Source: Hyphomicrobiaceae bacterium
GTDB lineage: Bacteria; Pseudomonadota; Alphaproteobacteria; Rhizobiales; Devosiaceae
Direction of reading: 5' to 3'
Assembly: GCA_020638065.1 (NCBI GenBank)
Contig: JACKJG010000009.1
Span: 1-64,000 of the forward strand
Length of the DNA: 64,000 bases
The notes beneath the pieces are model-generated. The model was not told the origin of the DNA. It did no database searches and saw only the letters and a list, made by a program, of their open reading frames with translations. Made by a program: the position numbers and the translations under genes. Below, one piece after another: positions 34,112-42,447 of the stretch (positions are counted from its first letter, which is position 1; every line of letters starts with the position of its first letter).

Positions 34112-34558
34112 CTACTCGGCAGCCTGCTCGTCTTCGGAGACGGCTTCCTCAGCGGGTGCCTCTTCGGCAGGCGCTTCTTCTGCGGGAGCAGCGGCGGCTT
34201 CGGCTTCAGCCTGCTTCTTGGCCTCTTCAGCGTCGAGCTTTTCCTGGATACGGTCCTTGGCTTTCTGGCCGGGCTCGCCCTTCTTCGGGTTGTTGCGTGC
34301 TTCGCGTTTCACAAGGCCTTCGGCATCGAGGAAACGGGCAACGCGGTCGGTGGCCTGAGCGCCGACGCTCAGCCAATGTTCCGCACGTTCCTTGTCGAGC
34401 TTGACGCGCTCGCCGGAATCCTTGGCCAGCATCGGGTTATAGGCGCCGATGCGCTCGATATAGCGGCCATCGCGCGGGGCGCGCTCGTCGGCAACGACGA
34501 TGTGATAATAGGGGCGCTTTTTGGAGCCAGCCCGCGAAAGGCGAATTTTAACAGTCAT
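34112..34558 (-). CDS. rpsP: 30S ribosomal protein S16 with an extended Ala/Glu-rich tail
   Basis: 148 residues against about 80-90 for the core protein. The core is clear: TVKIRLSRAGSKKRPYYHIVVADERAPRDGRYIERIGAYNP in pieces from residue 2 on. The C-terminal ~45 residues are low complexity, with three PAEEA units in a row and many Glu; such tails are seen in alphaproteobacterial S16. The tail probably hangs disordered from the ribosome surface. First gene of rpsP-rimM-trmD, 40 bases after ffh. Confidence 0.96.
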   Translation of the reverse strand: MTVKIRLSRAGSKKRPYYHIVVADERAPRDGRYIERIGAYNPMLAKDSGERVKLDKERAEHWLSVGAQATDRVARFLDAEGLVKREARNNPKKGEPGQKAKDRIQEKLDAEEAKKQAEAEAAAAPAEEAPAEEAPAEEAVSEDEQAAE

Positions 34559-34598
34559 TTCAAGTCCTTGGTGGTTTGATGTGGTTCAGTTTGTTGGG

Positions 34599-36233
34599 TT
34601 ATTTCTTCCGAATGGGTCCGGAGCCGAGGCCCGGAAGTCCGGGAAATTGAGGTTTGCCGCCAAGGCCGGGAATGGCACCGGGTCCACCGGCCTTCTTGGT
34701 CAGCTGCGAAAAATCTGCGGGAAGGGCGCCATCGTCGCTCTCACCGGTGGGAGATGGCAGGCTCTTGGGATCGATGCCCATCTGTTTGGCCATCTGTTCA
34801 AGTTCCTTGGGGTCCATGTTGGAGAGGTCGGGCATTCCGCCGCCGCCGAGCATCTTGCCCAATCCGCCACCCAAGCCACCGCCCATGGGTCCGCCGCGGC
34901 CGCCGAGCATGCCGGAGAGGGCACCGAGCCCGCCGCCCTTGGCGACCCTTTTCATCATGCCGGCCATTTGCTGGTGCTGTTTCATCAGCTTGTTGACGTC
35001 AGAGACCTGCATACCTGACCCGTTGGCGATGCGTTTGCGGCGCGAGGCGTTGAGCAAGTTTGGATTGGCGCGCTCTTTTGCGGTCATCGAATTGATGATG
35101 GCAACCTGCCGGTCGAAGATCTTTTCGTCGACATTGGCGTTCTGCATCGCTTTCTTGATCTGACCCATGCCGGGCATCAGACCCATCAGGGCGTTCATTC
35201 CGCCCATCTTCTTCATCTGCAGAAGCTGGTTTTTCAGGTCCTCGAGGTCGAACTGACCTTTCTTGACCTTCTTGGCCATCTTTGCGGCATCTTCGGCGGA
35301 GACGGTCTCGGCGGCCTTTTCGACCAGCGAGACAATGTCGCCCATGCCAAGGATGCGGTCAGCGATACGCTTGGGATAGAAGGGCTCGAGCCCGTCCATC
35401 TTTTCGGACGTGCCGATCAGCTTGATCGGCTTGCCGGTTGCCGCGCGCATCGAAAGGGCGGCGCCGCCGCGTCCATCGCCATCCATGCGGGTCAGAACGA
35501 TGCCGGACAGCGTGACGCGCTCATTGAAGGAGCGGGCGAGATTGACTGCGTCCTGGCCGGTCAGCGAGTCGGCCACCAGCAACACTTCGTGCGGCTTTGT
35601 CGCCTCTTCGATAGCCGAGGTTTCGGCCATCAATTCTTCGTCGATATGGGTCCGGCCGGCGGTATCGAGAATGAAGACGTCATAGCCGCCCTTGCGCGCT
35701 TCGTCGGCGGCGCGGCGGGCGATCTGGACCGGGGCCTGGCCGGCAATTATGGGCAGGGTATCGACGCCGATCTGTTCGCCCAGCACCTTGAGCTGTTCCA
35801 TGGCGGCAGGGCGGCGGGTGTCGAGCGAAGCGAGCAGGACTTTCTTGTTCTCACGCTCCTTGAGGCGCTTGGCGATCTTGGCCGAGGTCGTGGTCTTGCC
35901 GGAGCCCTGCAGGCCAACCATGAGGATGGGCACCGGCGGCGTGGCGCGAAGATCGATGGGCGCGGCCTCTTCGCCGAGCACGCGCACCAGTTCGTCATTG
36001 ACGATCTTGACGACCTGCTGGCCGGGAGTGACCGAACGGGTCACCTCGGAGCCGGTCGCACGCTCGCGCACCTGTTCGATGAAGGCGCGGGCGACTTCCA
36101 GCGAAACGTCGGCTTCGATAAGGGCGCGCCGGACTTCGCGCAGGGCCGCATTGACGTCGGCTTCGCTCAGCGCACCGCGTCCGGTCAGTCCCTTGAATAT
36201 GTCGCTCAGGCGATCGCTGAGGGTCTCGAACAT
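34599..36233 (-). CDS. ffh: Signal recognition particle protein Ffh
   Basis: 544 residues. N domain; G domain with P-loop GLQGSGKTTTSAKIAKRL near 107-124, DTAGR, and TRMDGDGRGGAAL; and the methionine-rich M domain that binds 4.5S RNA and signal peptides (MPGMGQIKKAM, GSGMQVSDVNKLMKQHQQMAGMMKRV). The tail is very Gly/Met/Pro-rich. Together with FtsY (also in this window) it targets membrane proteins. I looked for the 4.5S RNA gene (GGAAGGAAGCAG core) and did not see it. Confidence 0.98.
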   Translation of the reverse strand: MFETLSDRLSDIFKGLTGRGALSEADVNAALREVRRALIEADVSLEVARAFIEQVRERATGSEVTRSVTPGQQVVKIVNDELVRVLGEEAAPIDLRATPPVPILMVGLQGSGKTTTSAKIAKRLKERENKKVLLASLDTRRPAAMEQLKVLGEQIGVDTLPIIAGQAPVQIARRAADEARKGGYDVFILDTAGRTHIDEELMAETSAIEEATKPHEVLLVADSLTGQDAVNLARSFNERVTLSGIVLTRMDGDGRGGAALSMRAATGKPIKLIGTSEKMDGLEPFYPKRIADRILGMGDIVSLVEKAAETVSAEDAAKMAKKVKKGQFDLEDLKNQLLQMKKMGGMNALMGLMPGMGQIKKAMQNANVDEKIFDRQVAIINSMTAKERANPNLLNASRRKRIANGSGMQVSDVNKLMKQHQQMAGMMKRVAKGGGLGALSGMLGGRGGPMGGGLGGGLGKMLGGGGMPDLSNMDPKELEQMAKQMGIDPKSLPSPTGESDDGALPADFSQLTKKAGGPGAIPGLGGKPQFPGLPGLGSGPIRKK

Positions 36234-36568
36234 TGCTTATTGTCTCGCTGGCGCTTTTTATGCCTCACGGACCGTACCGCTTCAGGCGCGACGCTTGCGC
36301 TGCACCTGAAGCTGGTCCTCCGGCGGGGCGACCTGACCGGTCGGCTCGCCCAAGGCCCGCATATCCCGAGCCGGGAGGCTTCCAAGCTGGTTCACATCAG
36401 ACGACACACATGGTGCCTTTGGTGCCGAATGCCAAACCCAAAGCCAAACACACCCATGGGCGCAACGCGCTGATGGGTGTTGACCGTGCCTCTCCCGGAG
36501 ACACCAGTGGCTCATGGATCGTCATCTGACGTGAGTTGGCGGGCTTATGGGGCAAGCCCGGGAAAGAG
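36234..36568. other. 335-base intergenic region upstream of ffh
   Basis: No credible gene. It holds a strong hairpin (36450-36480) and should contain the ffh promoter, which I could not place with confidence. Short open frames here have no codon or motif support. Confidence 0.5.
36450..36480 (-). terminator. Stem-loop after the DUF4336 gene, possible terminator
   Basis: ACACCCAT paired with ATGGGTGT, a 2-base internal mismatch, then GCGC-AAC-GCGC. About 90 bases after the DUF4336 stop. On the minus strand it is followed by GTTTGGCTTTGGGTTTGG, T-rich but interrupted, so termination is plausible, not certain. Confidence 0.42.
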
Positions 36569-37309
36569 TCAATGTGAATGTGCGCCAGCAGCATTTGGCC
36601 GTTGCAGCCAGCGGAAGGATTGGCGGATGAAATTGGCGCCGTCCTTGTCGATCCAGCGGCCATGGGCCATGACGACTTGCCCGGCGTCCCAATCGATGAC
36701 CTTGTGCAAGGCATCGCGGGCCCTTGTGCGATTGAAAAAGCTCAGGCGCCATTCGAGCGGGGCCATGCCGAAGGGCTCGGTGATATGCCAGACGCGCGCG
36801 ACCCAGCGTTTCCATCCGCTCCAGCCCGGATCTGTCTGGAGGAAGTGTTCGGAGAAATTTTCTATCAGGTCGGCAAAGATCGCCGTTCTGCTGGCTTTGT
36901 GGAAGAACACGCATTCATCCATGAACGGACTGCCGGTAAAGACCGTCTGGTCGATGGCATCGGACCAGTCGGGTGGCGGCGTTTCTGAAAGCGTGCCGGC
37001 AAAGGCAAGGTCTTTCCGCTTGGCCTGAACCGAGGGCAGGCCCCAAAGCCTTGCCTCGGGCCAATGTTTTTGCCAGTCCTGCAAATAGAGATGATGCAGC
37101 TTGTTGGGCGAGACGAGATGGGCCGGGATGCCGAGCGCCTCGATTTCCGTTTTCAATTCATCATCGAGCGCGATGGGCGACCAGACCCAAAGGCTTTCAT
37201 CCATCAGGCGGACAACGAGCATACGGGTGGAATAGGGAAAGCCGTAGAAGTCGACGACCGCGCCCTCACTGAGCCAGATATCCGGTCCGATTTCCTGCAG
37301 TCTTGGCAT
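36569..37309 (-). CDS. DUF4336 domain-containing protein (metallo-beta-lactamase-like fold)
   Basis: 246 residues from the ATG at 37309 (MPRLQEIGPDIWLSEGAVVDF). The layout, with SPIALDDEL, LVSPNKLHHLYLQDWQKHWPEARLWGLP, and a late VVMAHGRWI, matches what I know of DUF4336, thought to be related to metallo-beta-lactamases: the HHLYLQDW stretch would correspond to the metal site HxHxDH, but only part of it is kept. Function unknown. Reads in the same direction as, and 37 bases after, the acyltransferase-like gene. Confidence 0.8.
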   Translation of the reverse strand: MPRLQEIGPDIWLSEGAVVDFYGFPYSTRMLVVRLMDESLWVWSPIALDDELKTEIEALGIPAHLVSPNKLHHLYLQDWQKHWPEARLWGLPSVQAKRKDLAFAGTLSETPPPDWSDAIDQTVFTGSPFMDECVFFHKASRTAIFADLIENFSEHFLQTDPGWSGWKRWVARVWHITEPFGMAPLEWRLSFFNRTRARDALHKVIDWDAGQVVMAHGRWIDKDGANFIRQSFRWLQRPNAAGAHSH

Positions 37310-37346
37310 GGGCGTTATTCCTGAATTTTGTGGCGGGAACGAGCGG

Positions 37347-38531
37347 TCAAAGGCTTTCGAACAGATTTTGGACGGCGTTGACGCGCCCGAGCAGACGGGT
37401 CTGCATTTCGAAATTGAGTGTAATGACGCTTTTTTGCGGAACGAAGACGCAGGAATTAAGGCCGGGATGGAATGTGCCGGCAAAGATCGGCTCCATCAGG
37501 CTTCTGGTCAGCGGTCCGCCGAGGTGATGCGGGGGAGTGATGGAGAGGTTGAGATCGAAGAAACCGGCGAACTGAAAAAATCGGGTGGGGTAAAGGAATG
37601 GAAGAAAGCCCGCCAGTTTTCGATGCAGGTGAAAGAGCCGGTCGACAAAGGCTTGCGAGAAGGCGGGTCCCTTTGCATCTGTCCTCATCAGGACCTGTTC
37701 CGTTGTCTTCGCGAATTCGGCAAAATCGGGCTTGAGCGGCAATTTGGCTTCCATCACGTGAAAGCGAAAGTAGCTTTCGGGATCGGCTCCGCCGGGGCTC
37801 AAATTGGTGAAATTGATGAAGATGCGTTTCGGTGAGATCGCGTGGTCGTCACCATTGATGCCGAAACTGACGAGGGCAAAGAGAAAGGCGCGTTGCGACA
37901 CACCGAACCGGCGCGCGAGCTCGCGCACACGGTGGCGATCGAGGGTCAGGCTTTTCTGGCCGCGCGGCCCTTTCTTGGGTCCGATCAGGTTAGCGAGTAG
38001 CAGTTGCACCGGCACAAGTGCCGCGGTGGTCAAAGTCAGAAGCGGCTGGCCCGGTGATGTGGCGTCCCGTTGTTCCGAAAGATGGCGGCTGAGGTTCGAA
38101 CGCGTCAACCTTGCCGAGTCCGAACCCTCAAGCAGCGCATGGGTTGCCAGAACAAGGATCGACGCTGCGCGGCCATCGGCATCGGGACCTGAACTGGAAA
38201 TTGCGGCCTCGATGCGAAAGGGTGGCAGATGCGGCTGGTCGAAAAGCTCTTCGCCGTTGACTTGCCAAGCATCGGGATAGACGGAAAGATCATCGACTTC
38301 GAAGATGTCGATCAGGGCATCAAGATTTGCGGAATTGTCCAGAAAGTCAGGGTCGAATCCGGCAAGCAATTGCGGGGCGTGGGCGACGAACGCGCGGGCC
38401 GACTGGTGCAGTTGTTCGCGGCTGATGGCAGTGCCTGAAAAGGCGGTGAAATAGACCGATTGGCGGGCACGATGATAATACCATTGCGCGTCGCCAAGAT
38501 GTTCATCCAGGCTGGTTGGCGGTCCGGACAT
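37347..38531 (-). CDS. Putative acyltransferase of the condensation/WS-DGAT superfamily, divergent
   Basis: 394 residues I do not recognise as a named family. T130-H131-A-L-L-E135-G136 sits where the HHxxxDG motif of condensation-type and wax-ester/DGAT acyltransferases falls, keeping the catalytic second His and an acidic residue. The C-terminal part (FFDLNLSITPPHHLGGPL, later NSCVFVPQKSVITLNFEMQTRLLG) resembles the strand pattern of WS/DGAT C-terminal domains. No membrane helix or signal peptide. If active it would transfer an acyl group; the substrate is unknown. A 64-residue gene lies just upstream in the same direction. Confidence 0.55.
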   Translation of the reverse strand: MSGPPTSLDEHLGDAQWYYHRARQSVYFTAFSGTAISREQLHQSARAFVAHAPQLLAGFDPDFLDNSANLDALIDIFEVDDLSVYPDAWQVNGEELFDQPHLPPFRIEAAISSSGPDADGRAASILVLATHALLEGSDSARLTRSNLSRHLSEQRDATSPGQPLLTLTTAALVPVQLLLANLIGPKKGPRGQKSLTLDRHRVRELARRFGVSQRAFLFALVSFGINGDDHAISPKRIFINFTNLSPGGADPESYFRFHVMEAKLPLKPDFAEFAKTTEQVLMRTDAKGPAFSQAFVDRLFHLHRKLAGFLPFLYPTRFFQFAGFFDLNLSITPPHHLGGPLTRSLMEPIFAGTFHPGLNSCVFVPQKSVITLNFEMQTRLLGRVNAVQNLFESL

Positions 38532-38564
38532 GGAAGGCCGCGCTCCTCCAACGCGGGTGAAGCG

Positions 38565-38759
38565 CTATCTCTGTTTCTGTTCGAGCGCTTCGAGCTTCTG
38601 CTCGATTTCGAGCACGTCGCTGGGCACCGGCATTCCGGTGGCGCGCAGCTCGGCGATGGTTTCTCTCAACTTGATCAGCGCTTCGTGGGAATCCTCGGGT
38701 TCGTCGACCATTTGTTCGAACAGGAGTGCGACCCGTGCCTTGAGATCTTCGAATGCCAT
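38565..38759 (-). CDS. Small conserved-type hypothetical protein, helical
   Basis: 64 residues, MAFEDLKARVALLFEQMVDEPEDSHEALIKL in pieces, almost entirely charged or hydrophobic heptad-like, ending EIEQKLEALEQKQR; probably two helices forming a coiled coil. The ATG is preceded by AAGGGCTG. It lies 33 bases upstream of the acyltransferase-like gene and reads the same way, so a partner or assembly factor is possible. No family recognised. Confidence 0.65.
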   Translation of the reverse strand: MAFEDLKARVALLFEQMVDEPEDSHEALIKLRETIAELRATGMPVPSDVLEIEQKLEALEQKQR

Positions 38760-38869
38760 CGGTCAGCCCTTTCAAACCGGTAAACTATTGCCTCAGGGAG
38801 AAACTGGCATTGCGGTTGAATTAAGTCCATGCTCCAGATCAAGCTTTCAGATGGGCAACTTCCTCACGC

Positions 38870-40054
38870 ATGCCGGCACCGGACGACCAATTCACAGAAC
38901 TCAGACGCTACACAACCACGACGGTCGACGAAATCGGGGCGGTCGAGGTCAAGTTCGTCAACGTTTACGAGCGCGACACGCGTCCTGGGGTGAAAAGCGT
39001 TCTGCTGATCCTGCCGGATCGAGAGCTGGTTCTGGCTTCCGGTGACGTTTTCGAGATCGGTGACAAGCGCTATCGGCTCGAGGCGATCGAACCGGAGCCG
39101 AGCGGGTTGTTTGCCATCGTTATTAGTGGACCGCCGGAGCAGCGGGAGGGGCCGGACGCTTTGCCCATGCCACCCCGGATCGAACTCGGTTGTGCCCTGA
39201 CCGCCCTGCAGTTCAAAAGTGTTCTGACGGATATCAGTCAGGATGTGCTGGCGGGGCTGACATCCGAAGCGGTGCCGCAGATTGCCGGCTGGATGAAAAG
39301 GCAATCGTCGAGCACGACAAAAGACTGGACCGGGGAGGAATGGGGTCCAAGCCATGATCACCGCTGGGTGGCTGCGTTTTCGGCTGAAGACGCGAGCCGT
39401 TTCGCGCCGCTCGAAGTGTCATTGGGGCTGGAGGATATCCGTTACAATCCGAACGAGGAGTGGCGCTACGAGGTTCGCGGGTTTTGGCAGGTGGGTGAAC
39501 GGACTGCACATGTTGGCGCGCGGCAGGACGTGCCCGATCTCATTACTTCGTTTCTGGGTGATGACAATGAGACATGGGTGCACGATCTGATCGCCGATGT
39601 GGCACAAAAGGAAGCCGCGCGCAGCGCGCCGATATTCTTCGAGAACGGGATCAATGTTGGCGATCTGGCGGCGATTCTCGAACTCAGCAGCCATCCGATC
39701 CTCGCATATCTGACGCCGGCGAAGATGGTGGCGCCCAAAGTTGCGAGTTTTCACGATCAGACCGGGATGAAAGACGGCCGGGAGCGGATTCGGGCCGGGT
39801 TGTTTTCGCCGTCTGAGGTCGAACGGCTGGGAAAGATCGAGGCCCGTATCCGGAATTTCACGTTGCAGCGGGGAGCGAGCGACGCGGACGAAACTGAGTT
39901 GAACGGCTGGTGGCGCGTGGGTGAGCGGCGGCTGAGCCTGCAGGCCATCGCCGGCGAGGACGGTCTGGTCAAATCGGCCAAATTCGTGCCGGCGGCGCCC
40001 GAACTCAACAGAATCATCCACGAGGCCGTTGAAGCTTTGTCCGGCAAGGCATAG
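38870..40054 (+). CDS. Hypothetical protein, 394 residues
   Basis: A full-length open frame with normal codon use; an in-frame stop at 38822 and no earlier ATG fix the start at 38870, though the ribosome site is weak. No signal peptide or membrane segment. The motif W(Q/R)VGER appears twice (FWQVGERTAHV near 205 and WWRVGERRLSL near 346), hinting at an internal duplication of a beta domain. The N-terminal ~90 residues are beta-rich (LLILPDRELVLASGDVFEIGDKRYRLEAI in pieces). I recognise no family. Divergent from the 64-residue gene, 70 bases before the M29 aminopeptidase. Confidence 0.7.
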   Translation: MPAPDDQFTELRRYTTTTVDEIGAVEVKFVNVYERDTRPGVKSVLLILPDRELVLASGDVFEIGDKRYRLEAIEPEPSGLFAIVISGPPEQREGPDALPMPPRIELGCALTALQFKSVLTDISQDVLAGLTSEAVPQIAGWMKRQSSSTTKDWTGEEWGPSHDHRWVAAFSAEDASRFAPLEVSLGLEDIRYNPNEEWRYEVRGFWQVGERTAHVGARQDVPDLITSFLGDDNETWVHDLIADVAQKEAARSAPIFFENGINVGDLAAILELSSHPILAYLTPAKMVAPKVASFHDQTGMKDGRERIRAGLFSPSEVERLGKIEARIRNFTLQRGASDADETELNGWWRVGERRLSLQAIAGEDGLVKSAKFVPAAPELNRIIHEAVEALSGKA

Positions 40055-40124
40055 TTAGACGGGCAACACATCTCCTAAGGGCCGTTCTGGCCCATTCAGA
40101 ATTTCAAGACACAAAGGTGATCTC

Positions 40125-41357
40125 ATGTCCGTTGTCGATCCGGAAATGCTCAACAAACTTGGCGAGGTGGCCGTCAAGGTCGGTTTGCGGCTGCAAAAGG
40201 GTCAGGACCTCGTCATGACCTCGTCGATCGAGGCTGCGCCTTTGGCGCGTGCGATTGCGGAACATGCCTACAAGCAGGGCGCCGCAGCGGTGATCACGCT
40301 GTTCTCCGATGCGGACATGAGCCTGATGCGGTTTCAATTCGGGCATGACGAGATATTCGATTATGCGCCCGATTATATTGTCGATGCGATGGCCAAGGCG
40401 TTCGATAACAATGCGGCGCGCCTAGCGATTGCGGGCGACGATCCGATGATGCTGGCCAACGAGGATCCGGACAAGGTCGGGCGGGCCAACAAGGCGCAGT
40501 CGGCGGCCTACACGCCGGTTCGTGAGCGCATCACAAGGTTCAACATAAATTGGAACATCGTTGCCTATCCCGGCAAGAAATGGGCCGAGCTGGTCTTTCC
40601 GGACAAGAAGCCGAAAAGCGCACAAAAGAAGCTGGCCAAGGCGGTGTTCGCGGCAAGCCGGATCGACGTGGACGATCCGATCTCGGCTTGGAACGAGCAC
40701 AATACAAATCTTCGCACTCGCGCCGACTGGCTGAACGAGAACCGTTTCAGTTCCCTGCATTTTTCAGGACCCGGAACCGACCTGACGGTAGGACTGGCCG
40801 ACCAGCATTTGTGGATGGGCGGTGAGGCCGTTTCGAAGAACGGCGTCTGGTGCAACCCGAACATTCCGACCGAGGAAGTTTTCACCACCCCGCATGCGCA
40901 CCGGGTCAACGGTACGGTTCGTTCGACCAAGCCGCTCAGCCACAACGGAACGCTGATAGAGGATATCGAGGTCCGGTTCGAACAGGGCCGGATTGTCGAA
41001 GCCAGGGCTTCGAAAGGCCAGGACGTTTTCATCAAGCTGCTCGATACCGACGAAGGTGCCCGACGGATCGGGGAGGTGGCGCTGGTGCCGCATTCCTCGC
41101 CCATTTCGCAAACCGGATTGCTGTTCTACAACACGCTTTTTGACGAGAATGCCGCCTCGCACATCGCTCTGGGCCAGTCCTACTGGAAGTGCTTTACCGA
41201 TGGTGACACGGTTGGCGGCGATGAGGTTGCAGCACGCGGCGGCAACAGTTCGCACATTCACGTGGACTGGATGATCGGTTCCAACAAGATCAATGTCGAC
41301 GGCATCAAGGAAAACGGTGACCGGGTTCCGGTCATGCGCAAGGGTGAGTGGGCCTGA
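40125..41357 (+). CDS. M29 family aminopeptidase
   Basis: 410 residues of the thermophilic aminopeptidase (AmpS/PepS) family, which removes N-terminal residues using two metal ions. Recognisable parts: GLRLQKGQDLVMTSSIEAAPLARAIAEHAY, FSGPGTDLTVGLADQHLWMGG, NIPTEEVFTTPHAHRVNGTV with metal-binding Glu and His, and the terminal SSHIHVDWMIGSNKINVDGI. Cytoplasmic, broad peptide turnover. Stands alone; a dispersed repeat follows its stop. Confidence 0.93.
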   Translation: MSVVDPEMLNKLGEVAVKVGLRLQKGQDLVMTSSIEAAPLARAIAEHAYKQGAAAVITLFSDADMSLMRFQFGHDEIFDYAPDYIVDAMAKAFDNNAARLAIAGDDPMMLANEDPDKVGRANKAQSAAYTPVRERITRFNINWNIVAYPGKKWAELVFPDKKPKSAQKKLAKAVFAASRIDVDDPISAWNEHNTNLRTRADWLNENRFSSLHFSGPGTDLTVGLADQHLWMGGEAVSKNGVWCNPNIPTEEVFTTPHAHRVNGTVRSTKPLSHNGTLIEDIEVRFEQGRIVEARASKGQDVFIKLLDTDEGARRIGEVALVPHSSPISQTGLLFYNTLFDENAASHIALGQSYWKCFTDGDTVGGDEVAARGGNSSHIHVDWMIGSNKINVDGIKENGDRVPVMRKGEWA

Positions 41358-41394
41358 GGGAACTTGAAGTTCTGTCGGGTTTGAAAACAATTTG

Positions 41395-41484
41395 CGTCAT
41401 TGCGAGCGAACGTGAGTGAGCGCGGCAATCCAGTAGTGCATGCCGGCCTGGATTGCTTCGTCGCGATTGCTCCTCGCAATGACG
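41395..41484. repeat. Copy 2 (complete) of a dispersed palindromic intergenic repeat
   Basis: Outer arms CGTCATTGCGAG (41395-41406) and CTCGCAATGACG (41473-41484) are exact inverted repeats of 12 bp; inner arms CAATCCAG (41426-41433) and CTGGATTG (41448-41455) are exact too. It would fold into a long two-stage hairpin. Repeats of this CGTCATTGCGAG...type are common between genes in alphaproteobacteria. Confidence 0.85.
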
Positions 41485-41502
41485 GTTGAGAGGGGGACAG
41501 AA

Positions 41503-42366
41503 ATGATCCGGCTTGGGGGACATGGGGTTGACGCGGACCCGGCGGGCGATCCGCTGGAGTTTGCAAAGGCGCACAAGAGGTTCGGTTACGGGGCCGCCTA
41601 TTGCCCGCCGGTCGAATTGAGCGATACGAACCGGCTCAGAGCCATCGAGCAGGCCTTTGCCGATGAAGACGTCAAGATTGCGGAGCTCGGCATCTGGAAG
41701 AACGTCACGGCGGTGGAGCCCGAAGTGCGCAAGGCGCATCAGGCGCGGGCGATCGAATGCCTCACCATCGCCGATGAGGTCAATGCGGGATGTGCCGTCA
41801 CCTATATCGGCACATTCGAACCCAATAGCGATTATGCACCGCATCCGAAAAACCTCAGCGCCGAGGCTTTCGATCTGGCGGTCGAGACGGTCAGGCACAT
41901 CATCGACAGCGTGAAACCCAAGCGCGCCAAATTCGCGCTTGAGATGATGCAATATGCGCTGCCGGATTCAGTCGACTGCTATCTCGATCTCATCCGGGCG
42001 GTGGATCGGCCGGCCTTTGCCGCCCATGTCGACCCGGTCAACCTGATCATGACGCCGCGTACCTATTACAACAATGCCGGATTGCTGAACGAGATCTTCT
42101 CAAAGCTCGGCAATTTCATCGTGTCCTGCCATGCCAAGGATATCATTCTTTATCATCAGGCTGCCTTGCACCTCGATGAGGTGATGATCGGTGACGGGCC
42201 GATGGATTATCGGGCGTTTCTGCGCGAACTCGAAAAGCTCGGACGCGATGTGCCACTGATGCTCGAACATCTCGAACATGACGAGTATGCGATTGCCCGC
42301 GACCGGGTGTTCGCGGTCGGCGATGAGATCGGCATCGGTTTCAGGCACCGGGCCTCGGCCGCTTGA
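41503..42366 (+). CDS. Sugar phosphate isomerase/epimerase family protein (TIM barrel)
   Basis: 287 residues from the ATG that follows GAGAGGGGGACAG. It fits the AP-endonuclease-2-like TIM-barrel group: metal-ligand residues would be the Glu in FALEMMQYALP, Asp in AAHVDPVNL, His in VSCHAKDI and the late Glu in LMLEHLEHDEYA. The real substrate is not readable; enzymes of this type isomerise sugars, inosose or hydroxypyruvate. The gene begins 18 bases after the dispersed repeat and is not obviously linked to dapF. Confidence 0.88.
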   Translation: MIRLGGHGVDADPAGDPLEFAKAHKRFGYGAAYCPPVELSDTNRLRAIEQAFADEDVKIAELGIWKNVTAVEPEVRKAHQARAIECLTIADEVNAGCAVTYIGTFEPNSDYAPHPKNLSAEAFDLAVETVRHIIDSVKPKRAKFALEMMQYALPDSVDCYLDLIRAVDRPAFAAHVDPVNLIMTPRTYYNNAGLLNEIFSKLGNFIVSCHAKDIILYHQAALHLDEVMIGDGPMDYRAFLRELEKLGRDVPLMLEHLEHDEYAIARDRVFAVGDEIGIGFRHRASAA

Positions 42367-42447
42367 TCTGGAAATCCGCCGCATTGTGGTCCATATAATC
42401 GCCAAAGGCCTGCGTGCTTGACGCGGGCGGGTTGGGTGTTGCTGAAA

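Noticed and set aside
36234..36568. 4.5S RNA gene next to ffh
   Set aside because: I looked for the conserved GGAAGGAAGCAG-type core in the gap and did not find it.
37750..37765. CACGTG-containing sequence as a further parS site
   Set aside because: Only the core and part of one flank match; it lies 13 kb from parB in a coding region.
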